64,000 bases of DNA from Torymus aiolomorphi. Lineage: Eukaryota; Arthropoda; Insecta; Hymenoptera; Torymidae. Positions 1 through 9,976 of the stretch are shown here, piece after piece (positions within the stretch are counted from its first letter, which is position 1; every line of letters starts with the position of its first letter). Location of the stretch: the NCBI GenBank assembly GCA_036365515.1, contig CM070877.1, positions 115,787,321 to 115,851,320 of the forward strand, written 5' to 3'. A model generated the notes under the pieces. That model was not told where the DNA came from. It was given only the letters and a program-made list of their open reading frames with translations, and searched no databases. The translations under genes were made by a program, and so were the position numbers.

Positions 1-1919
1 CATCTGCAAATGCAACGGGCGTTACCATCCTTGCGATCGTCAGCTTAAGTAGGCCGTTGTACATGATGATCCATAAAAGCGGCCCCAGTACCGAGCCTTG
101 CGGCACTCCTCCAGTGACTCTATATACCTTAAGTCCATCGTCTGTGTCATACTGCAGGATTCTGTCCGTGAAGTAGCTAGCTATTAATTTTTGAAGGTAC
201 TTTGGAGTACCGAACTGGTCGAGTGCTTCCATGATTCGGTCCCACCTCGCAGAGTTGAACGCGTTCTACATGTCCAGCGTCACTACTGCGCAGTATTGCT
301 TCTCACCATTTTTCCATCTAGTCCCTGAGATCGCATCCTTCGCGATGTTAACTACTAGGTTAATCGCGTCTACGGTTGACCTTCCTTTTCGAAATCCATA
401 CTGTCTGTCTGACAGTTGCTTTTCGGCTATAGCTTCAATTCTCGTGTATATGATCCGTTCGAATCTTCCCCGCCGAGTCGAGCATGCAGAGAGGACGATA
501 TGCTGATGGTTCGTCGGGCGGCTTGTTTCCTTTTAGGAGTAGGACCAGCCTCTGCGTTTTGCATTTGGCAGGAAAGTAACCTTCTTGTAGGCATCTGTTG
601 TACATGTGAAGAAACATATCCGGTGCTATACTTATTGCCTTTTTTAAGGCAATGTTCGGGATGCCATCCGGTCCAGGGGCCTTCTTGTTTCCCAGTCTAG
701 AGCACGTAATCTTCAGCTCTTCCAGTGTTATCGGTGGTATTGGTTCCTCCGTGTTAAGGTCACCGATCTGCAGGACCGGTTGCTGTGGGAAGAGGTTTGT
801 GACAATCTTCTCCAGCAGGACCGGGCATGTGGGTGAAGACAGTGGCTGTGATTTCACTCTTTTCATCACCACTTTGTATGGTCTACCCCATGGGTCGCTT
901 TCTACTTCATCAACCAGCTCTTTCCAGCAATTAGCCTTGCTACTTTTGATTGATTTGGCCAGTTTAAGTCGTGCTGCTTTGTAAGATTCCTGGAGATCTC
1001 TGTAGTTTGATTTTTTTCTGGCTCGCGTTGCTTTTCTTCTTGCACGGATGCTTTCCTGTCGACTTTTGGCAATATCATTGTTCCACCAGTACATGGGCTG
1101 ATGGTCGTTGTGGGGGCGCTTTCGCTGCATCGTGGCGTCACATGCAAAGGCAACTCTGCGCATTGCTTCTTCTACCTCCTCTTGCGCGCTGTTGGCAGCA
1201 ATAGGTTCGCTATTGAATGCTTCTTGAAACAGTTCCACATCAAATTTGTTCGCATTCCATCCTCTGAAGGTCGCCCTCTTAGATGGGGGTCCCTTTTAGG
1301 CTTTTGTGCTCAGCACTGACCAGCTGATGAGCCGATGGTCGCTCGCGTTGAGCATGTCGCGCACCGTCCAGTCGTTTCCTACTCTTGCCAAGCTAGGGCT
1401 GACCAGAGTCAGGTCGATTATCGAGCTTCCAGTGTCCCTCTCGAAGGTGGGCAGGGTCCCGGTGTTCAGAAGGGTCAAGTCCAAGCATGCCATTGCCAGT
1501 AGAAGCTCGGTTCCTCTATCGTTCGTTTTCTTGCTGCCCCATTCGACTGCCCAGGCGTTGAAATCTCCCGCTATGGCACAGGGGGAGTGTTCCTTGGCAT
1601 CCTCGACCAGTCTGTCAAGTAGGTCCGTAAATTCGCTGATATTTAAGCTGGGAGGAGCATAGACGCTATAGAAATTCACGTTTCCGAGCTTTGCTCTCAC
1701 AAAGCCACTATGCTTGGCATTCGGCTGATCTTCGAACGACCGGTTGTTGCAGGACCAGATGACAGCCTTGCCAGTAGTGTCTGTCACCCATGCCTGCGTG
1801 TTTAGCCTTATGTACGGATCAGCGATAATGGCCACGTCTATCTTCATCTCTCTGACCGTTTGGGTCAACAGATCGTGTGCCGCCTCGCAGTGGTTTATGT
1901 TGTGTTGTAACACTCTCAT
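1..1919 (-). pseudogene. R1-clade ORF2: endonuclease plus reverse transcriptase, broken and cut by the window edge
   Basis: The first 207 codons (1919-1296) are an endonuclease domain: an N-terminal LQHNINHCEAAHDLL, then ADPY, AGDFNAW and a C-terminal SDHRLISW, which carry the catalytic N, D and H residues of this family. The same frame continues after a TAA at 1296-1298 into the reverse transcriptase leader (1238-461), with NKKAPGPDGIPN and AYRPLCMLDSAGK. A frameshift near 461-465 moves the rest into another frame, which holds FRKGRSTVDAI, motif A with a TAG at 266-268, GVPQGSVLGPLL at about 70-115 and the start of FADD at 1-10. Finger and palm motifs are present in the normal order. At least three lesions make it a pseudogene. 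Confidence 0.88.
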
Positions 1920-1986
1920 CTTTTTCTAATGGGTTGGCTCTTATTCTTCTTCTTCTCGTGAAAGGCAGCGCATTTGTAGCTTCCTA

Positions 1987-3583
1987 CTATGTGGTGGTGA
2001 TCTTTGTCCCTTCAGCACATAGGGGACAGTGCGGTTCTTTCTTGCAGTCGGCGATTTTGTGCCCTGCCTGTCCGCACTTGAGGCAGAGGCCGGATCTGTC
2101 GATCTGACTCGGGCATTTGCTGGCAATGTGCCCCGTGTTCCAGCACTTGAAGCATTTCTGCGGTCTGGTCACTTCTTTAACGGTGCAGTTCACTAGTCTG
2201 ATGCGGATTTTGCCTCTATCTCCTATCACTTTGCGGGCCACCTCTTCGGGCAGCTTAATTGAAGCAATTTTGGTCCCTTTGTAGGCTGGGCGTAGTGCTC
2301 TTATAGCGTCTTTCGTTACTGTGAGCTCGCTGCCTGCTGCTTTCTGCAAGGCCGCTTCCACTTCTTCTTTTGTGGTTGTCTCCTCAATATCCCGTATTGA
2401 GAGTTTCACTTCGTGTGACTTGCCGGATACAACTGCCTGACCGCCTAGTACCTCAGCCACCTTTCTTTGGAGAGATTCCAGCTTATCCCCATTTTCCCTG
2501 TTGAGGACTATCAGCAGATGGTCGTTGTTGGTTTATCTGACCTTATCGACATTTTCCTCCAGTCCTTCCTCCGCTAACCCTTTCTTGACTTCTTTGAGGA
2601 TGTCAGCGTATGTAGCGCTTCCCTGGGCACTAATGAGGAGTGCCTATGGTAGCGCCTTCTTCTTACGCTGTTTGGGGGCCTTCTTCCTTTTTTCTTCTTC
2701 TTTGGCTCGCTTCTTCTTTTTCTTCTTCGTGCTCTGTAGCAACTCCATTTCTTCGACCTCTTTTGGGGCCATCTGCTGGGGTCCCTCTTCTTGAATTTTC
2801 CACTCTGGGGAGCGCTACCACTGTCTGTGGCGCCTTTTGTCCTAGAGATACCTTCTTTGCAGCCTGTTTCACGTTTGGTGAGGGTGGAGAGTGCTCTTTC
2901 CTCTTTGGGGTCCCTTGGAGGGGGCTGTATCAGTTTGTATTACCTGGCGACTGGAACAACTCATTCTGGACACCGCAGAGTAGCTGGGCTCTCTGGTTCA
3001 CCTCTCCATCAGTTTGTTTGTCAGGTGCCGCTGTTGTTGAGATGATAGTCTTCGGTGCAGCCCGCATCAGCTTCCTTATTTGTGTGAAGGACTTTTGGAT
3101 CTCATCTACCAGCTTACAGGTTTCCGCGGTCACCCTTCTTCGGGTTTTCCCATCCGGCGTTTTCTCGTTTAGGTGCTCCACGAGTCCAGCTATTAGCTGT
3201 TCGTGTTCCTCCCATGCACTGGGCTTTTTCGTCTTTCGGGTAGTTTTGGGAAGAGCATCCCGAGGAACTCCTAGTTCCAGATCTGCTTGGCATACTTTAT
3301 GCGGGTCCCCCTTACCTAGCTTTCCTTTGTTCGACTTCTCCACGTGATCCACTTTTGCTTCAGCTTTTTCTTCTTCGCTCGTCTTCTGAGATGCAGTAGG
3401 GGCCAAGCGATTATCCCCTTCTGCACCAGCCTGATTGGCCACATCGTGCTTTTGGCTCCCCCCAAAATCCGTGGAGCCTGCACCGACCACCGGGGCTTTC
3501 ACCCGATCGGAATCGGTGGTGGGATTTTCCTCATTGTTGAGGATACCTACTTGGGGTAATATATTTTTCAGCACACTATCCAT
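1987..3583 (-). pseudogene. R1-clade ORF1 (gag-like, CCHC zinc knuckles), broken
   Basis: ORF1 would encode the RNA-binding gag-like protein that packages the element's RNA. The N-terminal part (3583-2930, starting MDSVLKNILPQ) is charged and Lys-rich, as in R1-clade proteins. An in-frame TGA follows, then a Glu/Lys/Arg-rich stretch (2872-2663). After a frame change comes YADILKEVKKGL, followed by an RNA-binding region ending in two zinc knuckles: CFKCWNTGHIASKC and CLKCGQAGHKIADC (2460-1987). Further stops lie near 2645 and 2535. ORF2 begins about 70 bases downstream on the same strand. The CCHC pair and the following endonuclease ORF make the assignment firm; the exact protein ends are not. 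Confidence 0.82.
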
Positions 3584-3729
3584 ATTTGGTTTATTATTCG
3601 GGGTGCCTTCCCCTAGCTAGTTTTGGTCCGCCCCAGGTATTTTATTTCCCTGGTACCCTTCATATCTGACGAGCATTCCCCTATCCGCCACCTGGGGAGG
3701 CGCCTGATGTGAGGCTAGCAACTCGACAC

Positions 3730-3731
<2 letters not shown>

Positions 3732-3788
<57 letters not shown>

Positions 3789-3794
3789 TGTGTA
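3732..3794. repeat. (TG)n dinucleotide microsatellite
   Basis: About 60 bases of almost pure TG repeat, with one TATG interruption near 3781. It lies at the 5' end of the R1-clade element (minus strand reading ACACAC, then CTGTGTCGAG). Short ORFs read through it are artefacts of the repeat. Confidence 0.97.
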
Positions 3795-4137
3795 CAGGCG
3801 ATAACTTTTGAACCGATCAACCGATTTACATCCGAAAAGGCTTATTCTCTTCGTTTCGGAGGAGAATAGAGAGAGCATAACGTACTTTTTGAATTTACCG
3901 ATTTTTTTTTTTATAACCGAAAAACGATTTTGAATTTTTCGTTTTTTAATTTTTTAATTTGTTTGAACCAGTATTACCTAATAAACTAAATTTTTATTAA
4001 AGGGTCTTTAAATTACCTACAATTTCTTTTTTTTTTAATTTAAATTATCTCTAGCCTGTCATTTGTTGTTAATGAAAATATGGTTTATAATTCTTTAATT
4101 AATATGTCAAAAACTTTTTCATTTTTCCACTCAATTT
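3795..4137. other. AT-rich sequence with no gene
   Basis: Low-complexity AT-rich DNA with several T and A runs. It begins with a short less AT-rich segment (CAGGCGATAACTTTTGAACC) just after the microsatellite. No coding or structured feature was seen. Confidence 0.6.
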
Positions 4138-4449
4138 TTACCACTTATTACACTTATCGAGTACACCATTTTGTTAAAATTTGAAGAGGTTATGTTGATT
4201 TGTTTCCGAGAAAAAAATTATTTTTGAAAAAATGTGAGTTTTCTTTCCTTTACGATAACAGGAGTAAAAGTCAATGAATCGTTTTGAAATTTGGCAGAGA
4301 ATTAGCTTTTTTATGTCTAAGGAGTCAGTTCTTTGCCCAAAAAGATCTGACCATTGTGACCATAGATATTTGAGGTTAAAATTTTTTTATAAATTTCTTA
4401 TATTTGCATTTTTAAAAAGAATATTCGATTGATTGATTCAAAATTTTTA
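4138..4449 (+). repeat. ~310-bp dispersed repeat, copy 1
   Basis: This segment starts ACCACTTATTACACTTATCG and contains TTCAAGAGG-like and GAGGTTATGTTGATTTG blocks. It matches 5003-5310 in the same orientation at clearly more than 80 percent identity by eye. The start motif recurs at 4449 and again near 5290. Copies 1 and 2 therefore look like adjacent tandem units that are now separated by the foldback at 4471-4997. Confidence 0.8.
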
Positions 4450-4470
4450 CCACTTATTGCACTTATCGGA

Positions 4471-4997
4471 TGGGTCTAGATATATCAAAAGGCTGATAGT
4501 TTGAAGCCTTATCTTTCAGAAAATTAGAAATAGAACACGCGCGCCTCATTAGCAGAAGCCGGCTTATCATACAGGATTTATAACAGAAAGCACGATTAAC
4601 AGAATGAGGAAATACATAAATATATCTACAGAATAAACTAATTTCATACTGCCACAATTGTAGAAAACACATAGTACGAAACGCAGATTTATAGAAAATA
4701 CATAAGACGAATATCACAAATATAGAAAAACTATGGTGAATTTTATATTATATGCTATTCGTCTTATGTATTTTCTATAAATCTGCCTTTCGTACTATGT
4801 GTTTTCTACAATTGTGGCAGTATGAAATTAGTTCATTCTGTAGATATATTTATGTATTTTCGCATTCTGTTAATCGTGCTTTCTGTTTTAAATCCTGTAT
4901 GATAAGCCGACTTCTGTTAATGAGACGCGCGTGTTCTATTTCTAATTTTCTGAAGGATAAGGCTTCTAACTATTAACCTTTCGATATATCTAGACCC
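4471..4997. mobile_element. Foldback/palindromic element, arms of about 240 bp
   Basis: The left arm (4471-4712) and right arm (4757-4997) are near-perfect reverse complements. TGGGTCTAGATATATC at the left end answers GATATATCTAGACCCA at the right end, and only about 44 bases separate the arms. The arms differ by scattered substitutions, so this is an aged palindrome rather than an assembly turn-around. No transposase is present. The two similar short ORFs read from the arms, one on each strand, are products of the symmetry and are not genes. Confidence 0.9.
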
Positions 4998-5002
4998 ACC
5001 CC

Positions 5003-5310
5003 TCTTATCGAGTACAAAATTATCTTAAAATTTCAAGAGGTTATGTTGATTTGTTTCCGAGAAAAAAATTATTTTTGAAAACAAGTGCGTTTTCTTTCGT
5101 TAACGATATCAGGAGTAAAAGTCAATGGATCGTTTTGAAATTTGGCAAATAATTAGCTTTTTTATATTTAAGAATTCAGTTCTTCGCCGAAAAAATCTGA
5201 ACGTTGTGACCAAAGATATTTGAGGTTAAAATTTTTTTATCAATTTCTTATATTTGCATTTTTAAAAAGAATATTCGATTGATTGACTCAAAACTTTACC
5301 ACTTATTACC
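5003..5310 (+). repeat. ~310-bp dispersed repeat, copy 2
   Basis: Direct repeat of 4138-4449, starting CTTATCGAGTACAAAATT and sharing GAGGTTATGTTGATTTG, AGGAGTAAAAGTCAATG and TATTTGAGGTTAAAATTT. The start of a third unit follows at about 5290-5355. Its relation to the foldback suggests insertion of the palindrome at a unit boundary. Confidence 0.8.
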
Positions 5311-5355
5311 TTATCGAGTACAACATTGTGTTAAAATTTCAAGAGGTTATGTTGG

Positions 5356-6440
5356 TCAAAATTTTTTTACTCTTTCCAAATTAGCCCCAAAACACAAATT
5401 ATATAAAGTTTTAGAGCAAAATATGCAATAGTTCTATTTAATTTGTAGAAAGTGATTTCAGATTGAGTTCCGCGGCAACATGTACTAGGGCAACGATAAT
5501 AATTGACTTTCAAAATATGAATTTCGTAAAAATTTCATATAAATATTTCATAAAAGTATCGATTCTTAAATATGAAAAAACTACCTCTCTGTTAAATTTC
5601 AAAACGATTCATTGTCTTTTGTTAAGAAGTATAACTAAGTTATTATATTGGTATGATTGTTACAATGATGGATTAACTTTAAACCACTAAGTCGAGCAGG
5701 ATAGTAGTTAAATACCTGTTTCAAAACAAATATTTATTAGATTATTGCCAATACATACTTTTCTTTCTCAAACTAATGTATTTATTTAAAATTTTTTATA
5801 ACAATAATTAATTGTTTGTATAGGATACATAAATGAAAAAACAAAAAAGATATTTTTTATATTCAGTCAAATTGTTTAACAAACAACAAAGAACCACAAA
5901 GAAAACAGTTTTATTTATTAATAAAGTTTTATTGTGAAAAATTTACTTTTGTTTTTTAAATTTAAAAAATGGAATCGATAAATTAGTTTGAGGAAGCATC
6001 TTGCCAATGAATTGGCAGCGGTTTTTTTTTTTTTTTTTAACCCTGAAACAGGTCAACTATAATTTTTAATTTTCTTTATAACATGGCAATTTTCAACCAA
6101 ATTTAGCTCATTAAAACATTTTTATATCAGAAATACAAGGGAAAAAATCATATTTACCCTTATAAAAAATAGGAGTGCACCCCACAGCACAGCATTAAAA
6201 CTATGCCCAAATACTCGTTTTTTTATAAGAAACAAATAGACGTCAATTTCATTAAAAAATTCCAATTCCATCTCGAACTATTAAAAAAAACGATTTTTGG
6301 GTGTGAACTTTAAGGGCAGTTTTCATCCCCTAGATGTCGTCCTCCGCCGATAAAAAAAAATACGTGTCGATTATTTCTCGATACTCTAACCACCTGCAAA
6401 GTTTCATGAAAATCAGAGGCGAACACCAAGTATCCTTCCC
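5356..6440. other. AT-rich intergenic sequence, nothing recognised
   Basis: About 1.1 kb of AT-rich DNA with poly-T and poly-A runs (for example 6025-6040). A short ORF at 5463-5690 has no recognisable domain and the composition of its surroundings. No RNA gene or clear repeat boundary was found. Confidence 0.6.
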
Positions 6441-7549
6441 TTGTTAGTACATCCGCTCACCAAATTAATATTGAAATGGAAAATGATGGAGAATGCAGTT
6501 TCAAAATGGCCTACACACTCTGAGCTCCCTAGCTCCTCTTCAGAGAATGAGCAGCAGGATGTGGTTCCAACGGACAGCGCCACTGTTCGCGCAGAACAGA
6601 ATGAGATCAGTCCACTGCAGAACGTGGGCCTTAAGGCTCACGATACTGAGGAGGGTGAGATCAAGAAAAAGAAGAAGACCAACGGTAAGAAACTCTGCGT
6701 GGCGGAGAGGCAGAGAAGACTGCTGGAAATATGAAAGAGGGACAGCGAATCCGCTCCAAGCGACAAGATGCTTCCAGGAACGGAGCAGATCAGGCTTCGT
6801 GGGTCTGGATGGACGGGGCACGGCAGTAAGCTGATCCCTGCCAAAAGATAGATCAAGAAAAAGCCAACTGAGGCGGAGCGGCCGACTTATAGTGAATCGG
6901 TCGCCACTCCACTTAAGATAGCGGTGGTCCCACAATCGTATCCCAAAAACCGCCGCAGCGACGAAGAAGGCAAGTTGGTGCTCGCGTCCATGGAAAGCCC
7001 GATGGACGAGACACCAGAGGATAGCTACTTCCCATCCTTCTTGGACAACTGGTTCTGGAGGGGAGCACGTGTGTTTTGCACAACCCAGGAGGACGTGAAG
7101 TGGCTGAAAGAGAAAGTGGGGGCTGCACGACCTGGGAGGGCGCCCGTTTCAAGGCAGTGGAGATGGCGGACCTCCAAAAGCTTGCCAGGGTGACAATTTT
7201 TGTTCCCGGCAAAAACGAGCAAGGGACGGTCATGAAAAGACTGTCCCAGCAGAACCCGTACCTCAAGATTGACACCAGGAGGATCCAGGGCTGCAAGGAG
7301 GTCCCCTCAAAGAAAATTGACTTAGGCATAGAAACGGCGGTGCGTGTCACCATGGACGGCACGGAGGTCGAAGCGCTGAAACGCATCGACCTCCTGCTAT
7401 ACTGTGGTGACATTAGAGCGCACTACCTAGTATGGAAGGAGAAAGTTGTAGCAAAGGACATAGATACCACCGATACTATGGAGGTGGACACCTCTGCGTT
7501 GGACAAAGAAGTAAGGCAGGACAGGGGCGGCGGGCCTTCCCAAACTTAG
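6441..7549 (+). pseudogene. ORF1 remnant with DUF4780-like domain
   Basis: Two main reading segments are visible. The first, 6441-6734, is Ser/Glu-rich with a KKKKKTNGKK basic stretch. The second, 7076-7549, contains GARFKAVEMADLQKLARV, VTIFVPGKNEQG and a KRIDLLLYCGDI segment. The second resembles the insect DUF4780 domain, which I know from gag-like proteins of non-LTR elements. The segments are in different frames and an ordinary start-to-stop gene cannot be read, so it is scored as a pseudogene. The family name is from memory of the motif pattern and needs a profile search. Confidence 0.6.
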
Positions 7550-7689
7550 GAAAGGTCCGCGACTTTCGGGAAAGGTTACCCAACGAATCTGTGACAAGAT
7601 GGCAGTTTCTAAAGTAATTTCAAGCAAATAAACTTGCATCACTGCAAAAGCTCCTCGGCGGTATTAGCCAGACACATATACAAAGCAAG

Positions 7690-8200
7690 GATAGCCGGTC
7701 GAAAGGGTGTGGTCAGCTGATATGCGGAAGGGAGAACCTCTCAAGGGCCTACTTCTTGGTTAAGAGTCTAAGCCTCATTTGGGCGCCGGGGCATAAAGGT
7801 ATTAAGAGTAACAAGAAAGCGGATCGTCTGGCAGGAAGAGACACTCGCCACATTACAGTGACATGGTGCTCGGTAGCGTTCCGCCGAGTGAATTTAAGAA
7901 AAGGACCTCCCTTATAATCAAGGAGGAAATACTCAAAAAATGGCGGAAGCCATCAGGTTTCAGGCAAGCCAAGAGAATCATAAGTGACTCTCCGCCAGAG
8001 CATTGGCAACCAGAGGTTGGCAGGCTGAAAAAAGCTAAGCTAAGGAGGGTAGTAAGTTAGCTCACGAGACACTGGTGGGTCATATACTACATGTACACAC
8101 GCTGGATATTAGACGAAGGTAGCTTCAGATGGTGTCAAGGGTCGGAGGTGAATCAACCTTTCACCTCCTCTGCAAGTGTCCTGCTTTCGTAGGCACTAGG
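7690..8200 (+). pseudogene. ORF2 3' remnant: RNase H and terminal Cys/His region
   Basis: The frame around 7750-7860 reads LVKSLSLIWAPGHKGIKSN followed by KKADRLAGRDT. This is the C-terminal RNase H signature (W-x-P-G-H...G-N-x-x-A-D) seen in R1- and I-type elements. Downstream, 7863-8060 reads IIKEEILKKWRK and HWQPEVGRL. After a TAG come RWILDEGSFRWC and, in another frame, STFHLLCKCPAF, the Cys/His motif that normally ends such polyproteins. Frame changes and stops show decay. Confidence 0.72.
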
Positions 8201-8217
8201 CGGGGGATGTGTGTGTG

Positions 8218-8234
8218 TGTGGGGGGGGGGGGGG
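8218..8234. repeat. poly-G run after a short GT repeat
   Basis: GTGTGTGTGTG (8209-8220) followed by an uninterrupted G run of about 14 bases. It lies inside the 3' region of the non-LTR remnant. Confidence 0.9.
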
Positions 8235-8405
8235 CTGCCTACAGCCCGAAACCCCGAGAAAATAGAGCCTGCAGAGGCTCCAGCGCAGCGAGAAATAGAG
8301 AAACACGATAGCTAAGGGGGACAGCGCAGTGGGTGTAAACCTCAGTACTGGGCAGCACGTCTCTGAGCAGAGCCGCTCGGCCACCCCACCACATAGAATA
8401 TAGAC

Positions 8406-8407
8406 AA

Positions 8408-8440
<33 letters not shown>

Positions 8441-8444
8441 GCTG
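8406..8444. repeat. (TC)n microsatellite
   Basis: Imperfect CT/TC run with CGCTC interruptions, directly after the apparent 3' end of the non-LTR remnant. A looser CT-rich tract continues to about 8660 with repeated CTCTATCTCTGCCTC-like words. Confidence 0.92.
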
Positions 8445-8769
8445 ACTGACGGGCTCTTTGCCTTTGCCTCCATCCCGGTTATGTAGGCTCTGACTCTCAA
8501 TGGCTACCTCTTCAGCTGTCTCTGTCTCTCTGGATCTATCCCCTTATCACTATCCCTGACTTTTTGTTTTTGGCTCTCTATCTCTGCCTCTCCGCCTATG
8601 TCTCGTTTTGTCGGCCTCCCTATATCCGTCTATGTCTCTTTATATCCACCTCTTTGTCTCGGTCTCCCGCTCGAAATAATATTGAAAGTAAAAATTTACT
8701 TTGTGTTAATCTTTATCTTAAATTTTATGTGTTGTTGTGTGATGTTTGGTGCGAATAGTACTCAGTTAG

Positions 8770-9030
8770 TGTTTTGTTTAATAAGATTTTCCCGCGTTCG
8801 ATCATGGGTTGGATGCGCGGAGAGCGTTGCGATCGACGCGGGAATTACAAAGCTGCGACGAGTGAACGCATGGCGCAAGAGGCCGTATCCAATAGGCTCG
8901 TTGCGCGGGCGCTCGGAGGGAGAGAGAGCAAGCGGACGCCCGGCGCGGCTGGTGGGGAGTTAGTCGTTCACGAGCGGTGATCAAGTGCTGTCGAGCTTCT
9001 CTCCTCTTCGAGCCCACGGACTTCGAGCAT
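8770..9030 (+). repeat. BEL/Pao 5' LTR, truncated
   Basis: It matches 11581 to about 11842 with few differences, from TGTTTTGTTTAATA to CCACGGACTTCGAGC. It then breaks into the MITE at 9031, losing the remaining ~250 bp of the LTR and the primer-binding site. Confidence 0.9.
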
Positions 9031-9439
9031 TTATATGGTCCAGAACCATAGTCATCGATGAAACAAGTTTTTTCACTATCCGTAAGCTTTGAAATTTTCC
9101 TGTGGATGGATTGACTTCAGATTTGAACTAACTTACTCCTGAATAGTATAATTCTCATATGAGTGTAGGGATTTTTGATCTAATGAGAAAAAAAAATTGT
9201 GCTGTTTTTCAAGAGTTCTTTTTTTAATTTTTTTAAATTTTTTATATTTTTTCATAATTTTTCTGATGTAAAAATTTTTTCCGACATTTAATCCTAAATC
9301 CCTACACTCATATGAGAATTATACTATTCAGGAGTAATTTAGTTCAAATTTGGAGTCAATCCATCCACAGGAAAATTTCAAAGCTTACGGATAGTGAAAA
9401 AACTTGTTTCATCGATGACTATGGTTCTGGACCATATAA
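9031..9439. mobile_element. MITE with ~150-bp terminal inverted repeats
   Basis: The left end TATGGTCCAGAACCATAG is matched by CTATGGTTCTGGACCATA at the right end. The complementarity runs inward for about 150 bases, including CTATCCGTAAGCTTTGAAA and TCATATGAGTGTAGGG and their reverse complements near 9300-9420. The centre is AT-rich and has no ORF. The ends TATA/TATA suggest a TA or TATA target site, but the palindromic sequence makes the duplication ambiguous. Confidence 0.9.
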
Positions 9440-9549
9440 AAGGCCCATCGGAGAAAGTTTTAAGGTAAGGTAAATATACCCACTTTTATATGTAAAAAGT
9501 ATGAAATAATTAGTTTACATTTATGTATTAAAATGTGACTTCTTATTTC

Positions 9550-9976
9550 AGAGAAAAAAGGTGTCTAGCCCCCTTAATTGCACGGGCTAAGGTCGCTCCA
9601 CTCAAGACCTTATCCATTCCTAAGCTGGAGCTGTGTGCCGTTGACCAGACTCCTCAACCGGGTCATCAACGAGTTCGAGGCTGAGCGTCGGACTGTACAC
9701 GCTTGGACGGATTCCCAGATCGTCCTTGCATGGCTTCGCTCAGACCCCTCAAAATGGAACGTATTCGTTGCCAACAGGGTCAGCGAGATACAAAGAGAGA
9801 TACCGTCCGCTGTATGGCATCACGTCTCATCTAATGAAAATCCCGCCAACCTTGCAACCCGAGGAATTTCTCCTTCACGACTGAGGCAATCTACACTGTG
9901 GTGGCATGGACCAGCGTGGGTTGTGCGCTCCGAATCAGATTGGCCCATCATCTCCACGAACGCTCATGACATGTAA
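9550..9976 (+). pseudogene. BEL/Pao pol fragment, end of RT and RNase H
   Basis: After a splice-like TTTCAG, the frame reads CLAPLIARAKVAPLKTLSIP and KLELC, which is the conserved link between RT and RNase H in BEL/Pao. A frameshift near 9640 leads into LTRLLNRVINEFEAERR, WTDSQIVLAWLRSDPSKW, then FVANRVSEIQ and NPANLATRGIS, all typical of BEL RNase H and its connection region. The stretch ends at a stop at 9974-9976. Sequence from here to 10488 is pol-like but broken in several frames (LRHRQQQRPDPPEPL and others). Confidence 0.82.

Larger units (their letters stand above)
1..3731 (-). mobile_element. R1-clade non-LTR retrotransposon, 3' part outside the window
   Basis: Read on the minus strand, the order is a 5' leader (about 3731 to 3584), a gag-like ORF1 with CCHC knuckles, then an ORF2 with an apurinic-type endonuclease followed by reverse transcriptase. 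This order, the endonuclease opening and the zinc knuckles are those of the R1 clade (R1, TRAS, SART, Waldo, Mino). The window edge cuts the element inside the reverse transcriptase, exactly at the FADD motif. Both ORFs carry stops and frameshifts, so this copy is dead. The 5' end lies directly against a TG/CA dinucleotide run, which matters because some R1-clade families target AC-rich microsatellites. The family name within the clade is not assigned. Confidence 0.85.
6441..8402 (+). mobile_element. Second non-LTR retrotransposon, heavily deleted remnant
   Basis: A GC-richer island on the plus strand holds an ORF1-like region (6441-7549), then a jump to the 3' end of an ORF2: an RNase H segment (about 7750-7860) and a Cys/His tail (to about 8200). 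The endonuclease and reverse transcriptase in between are gone. The 3' end appears to be near 8402, where the sequence runs into a TC microsatellite. Order and orientation are consistent with one internally deleted non-LTR element. Two unrelated neighbouring fragments cannot be excluded. Confidence 0.65.

Noticed and set aside
3617..3878. ORFs encoding His-Thr repeats across the TG/CA run
   Set aside because: They are translations of a dinucleotide microsatellite in different frames.
4463..4976. Two similar 75-84-codon ORFs on opposite strands
   Set aside because: They are the two arms of one palindrome and have no protein features. Symmetry explains the similarity.
5463..5690. 75-codon ORF
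   Set aside because: AT-driven composition, no domain and no support from context.
9469..9550. Possible intron in the BEL element (AAG|GTAAGG ... TTTCAG|AG)
   Set aside because: It looks splice-like, but it lies at a deletion junction in a dead element. Kept only as a remark in the BEL finding.
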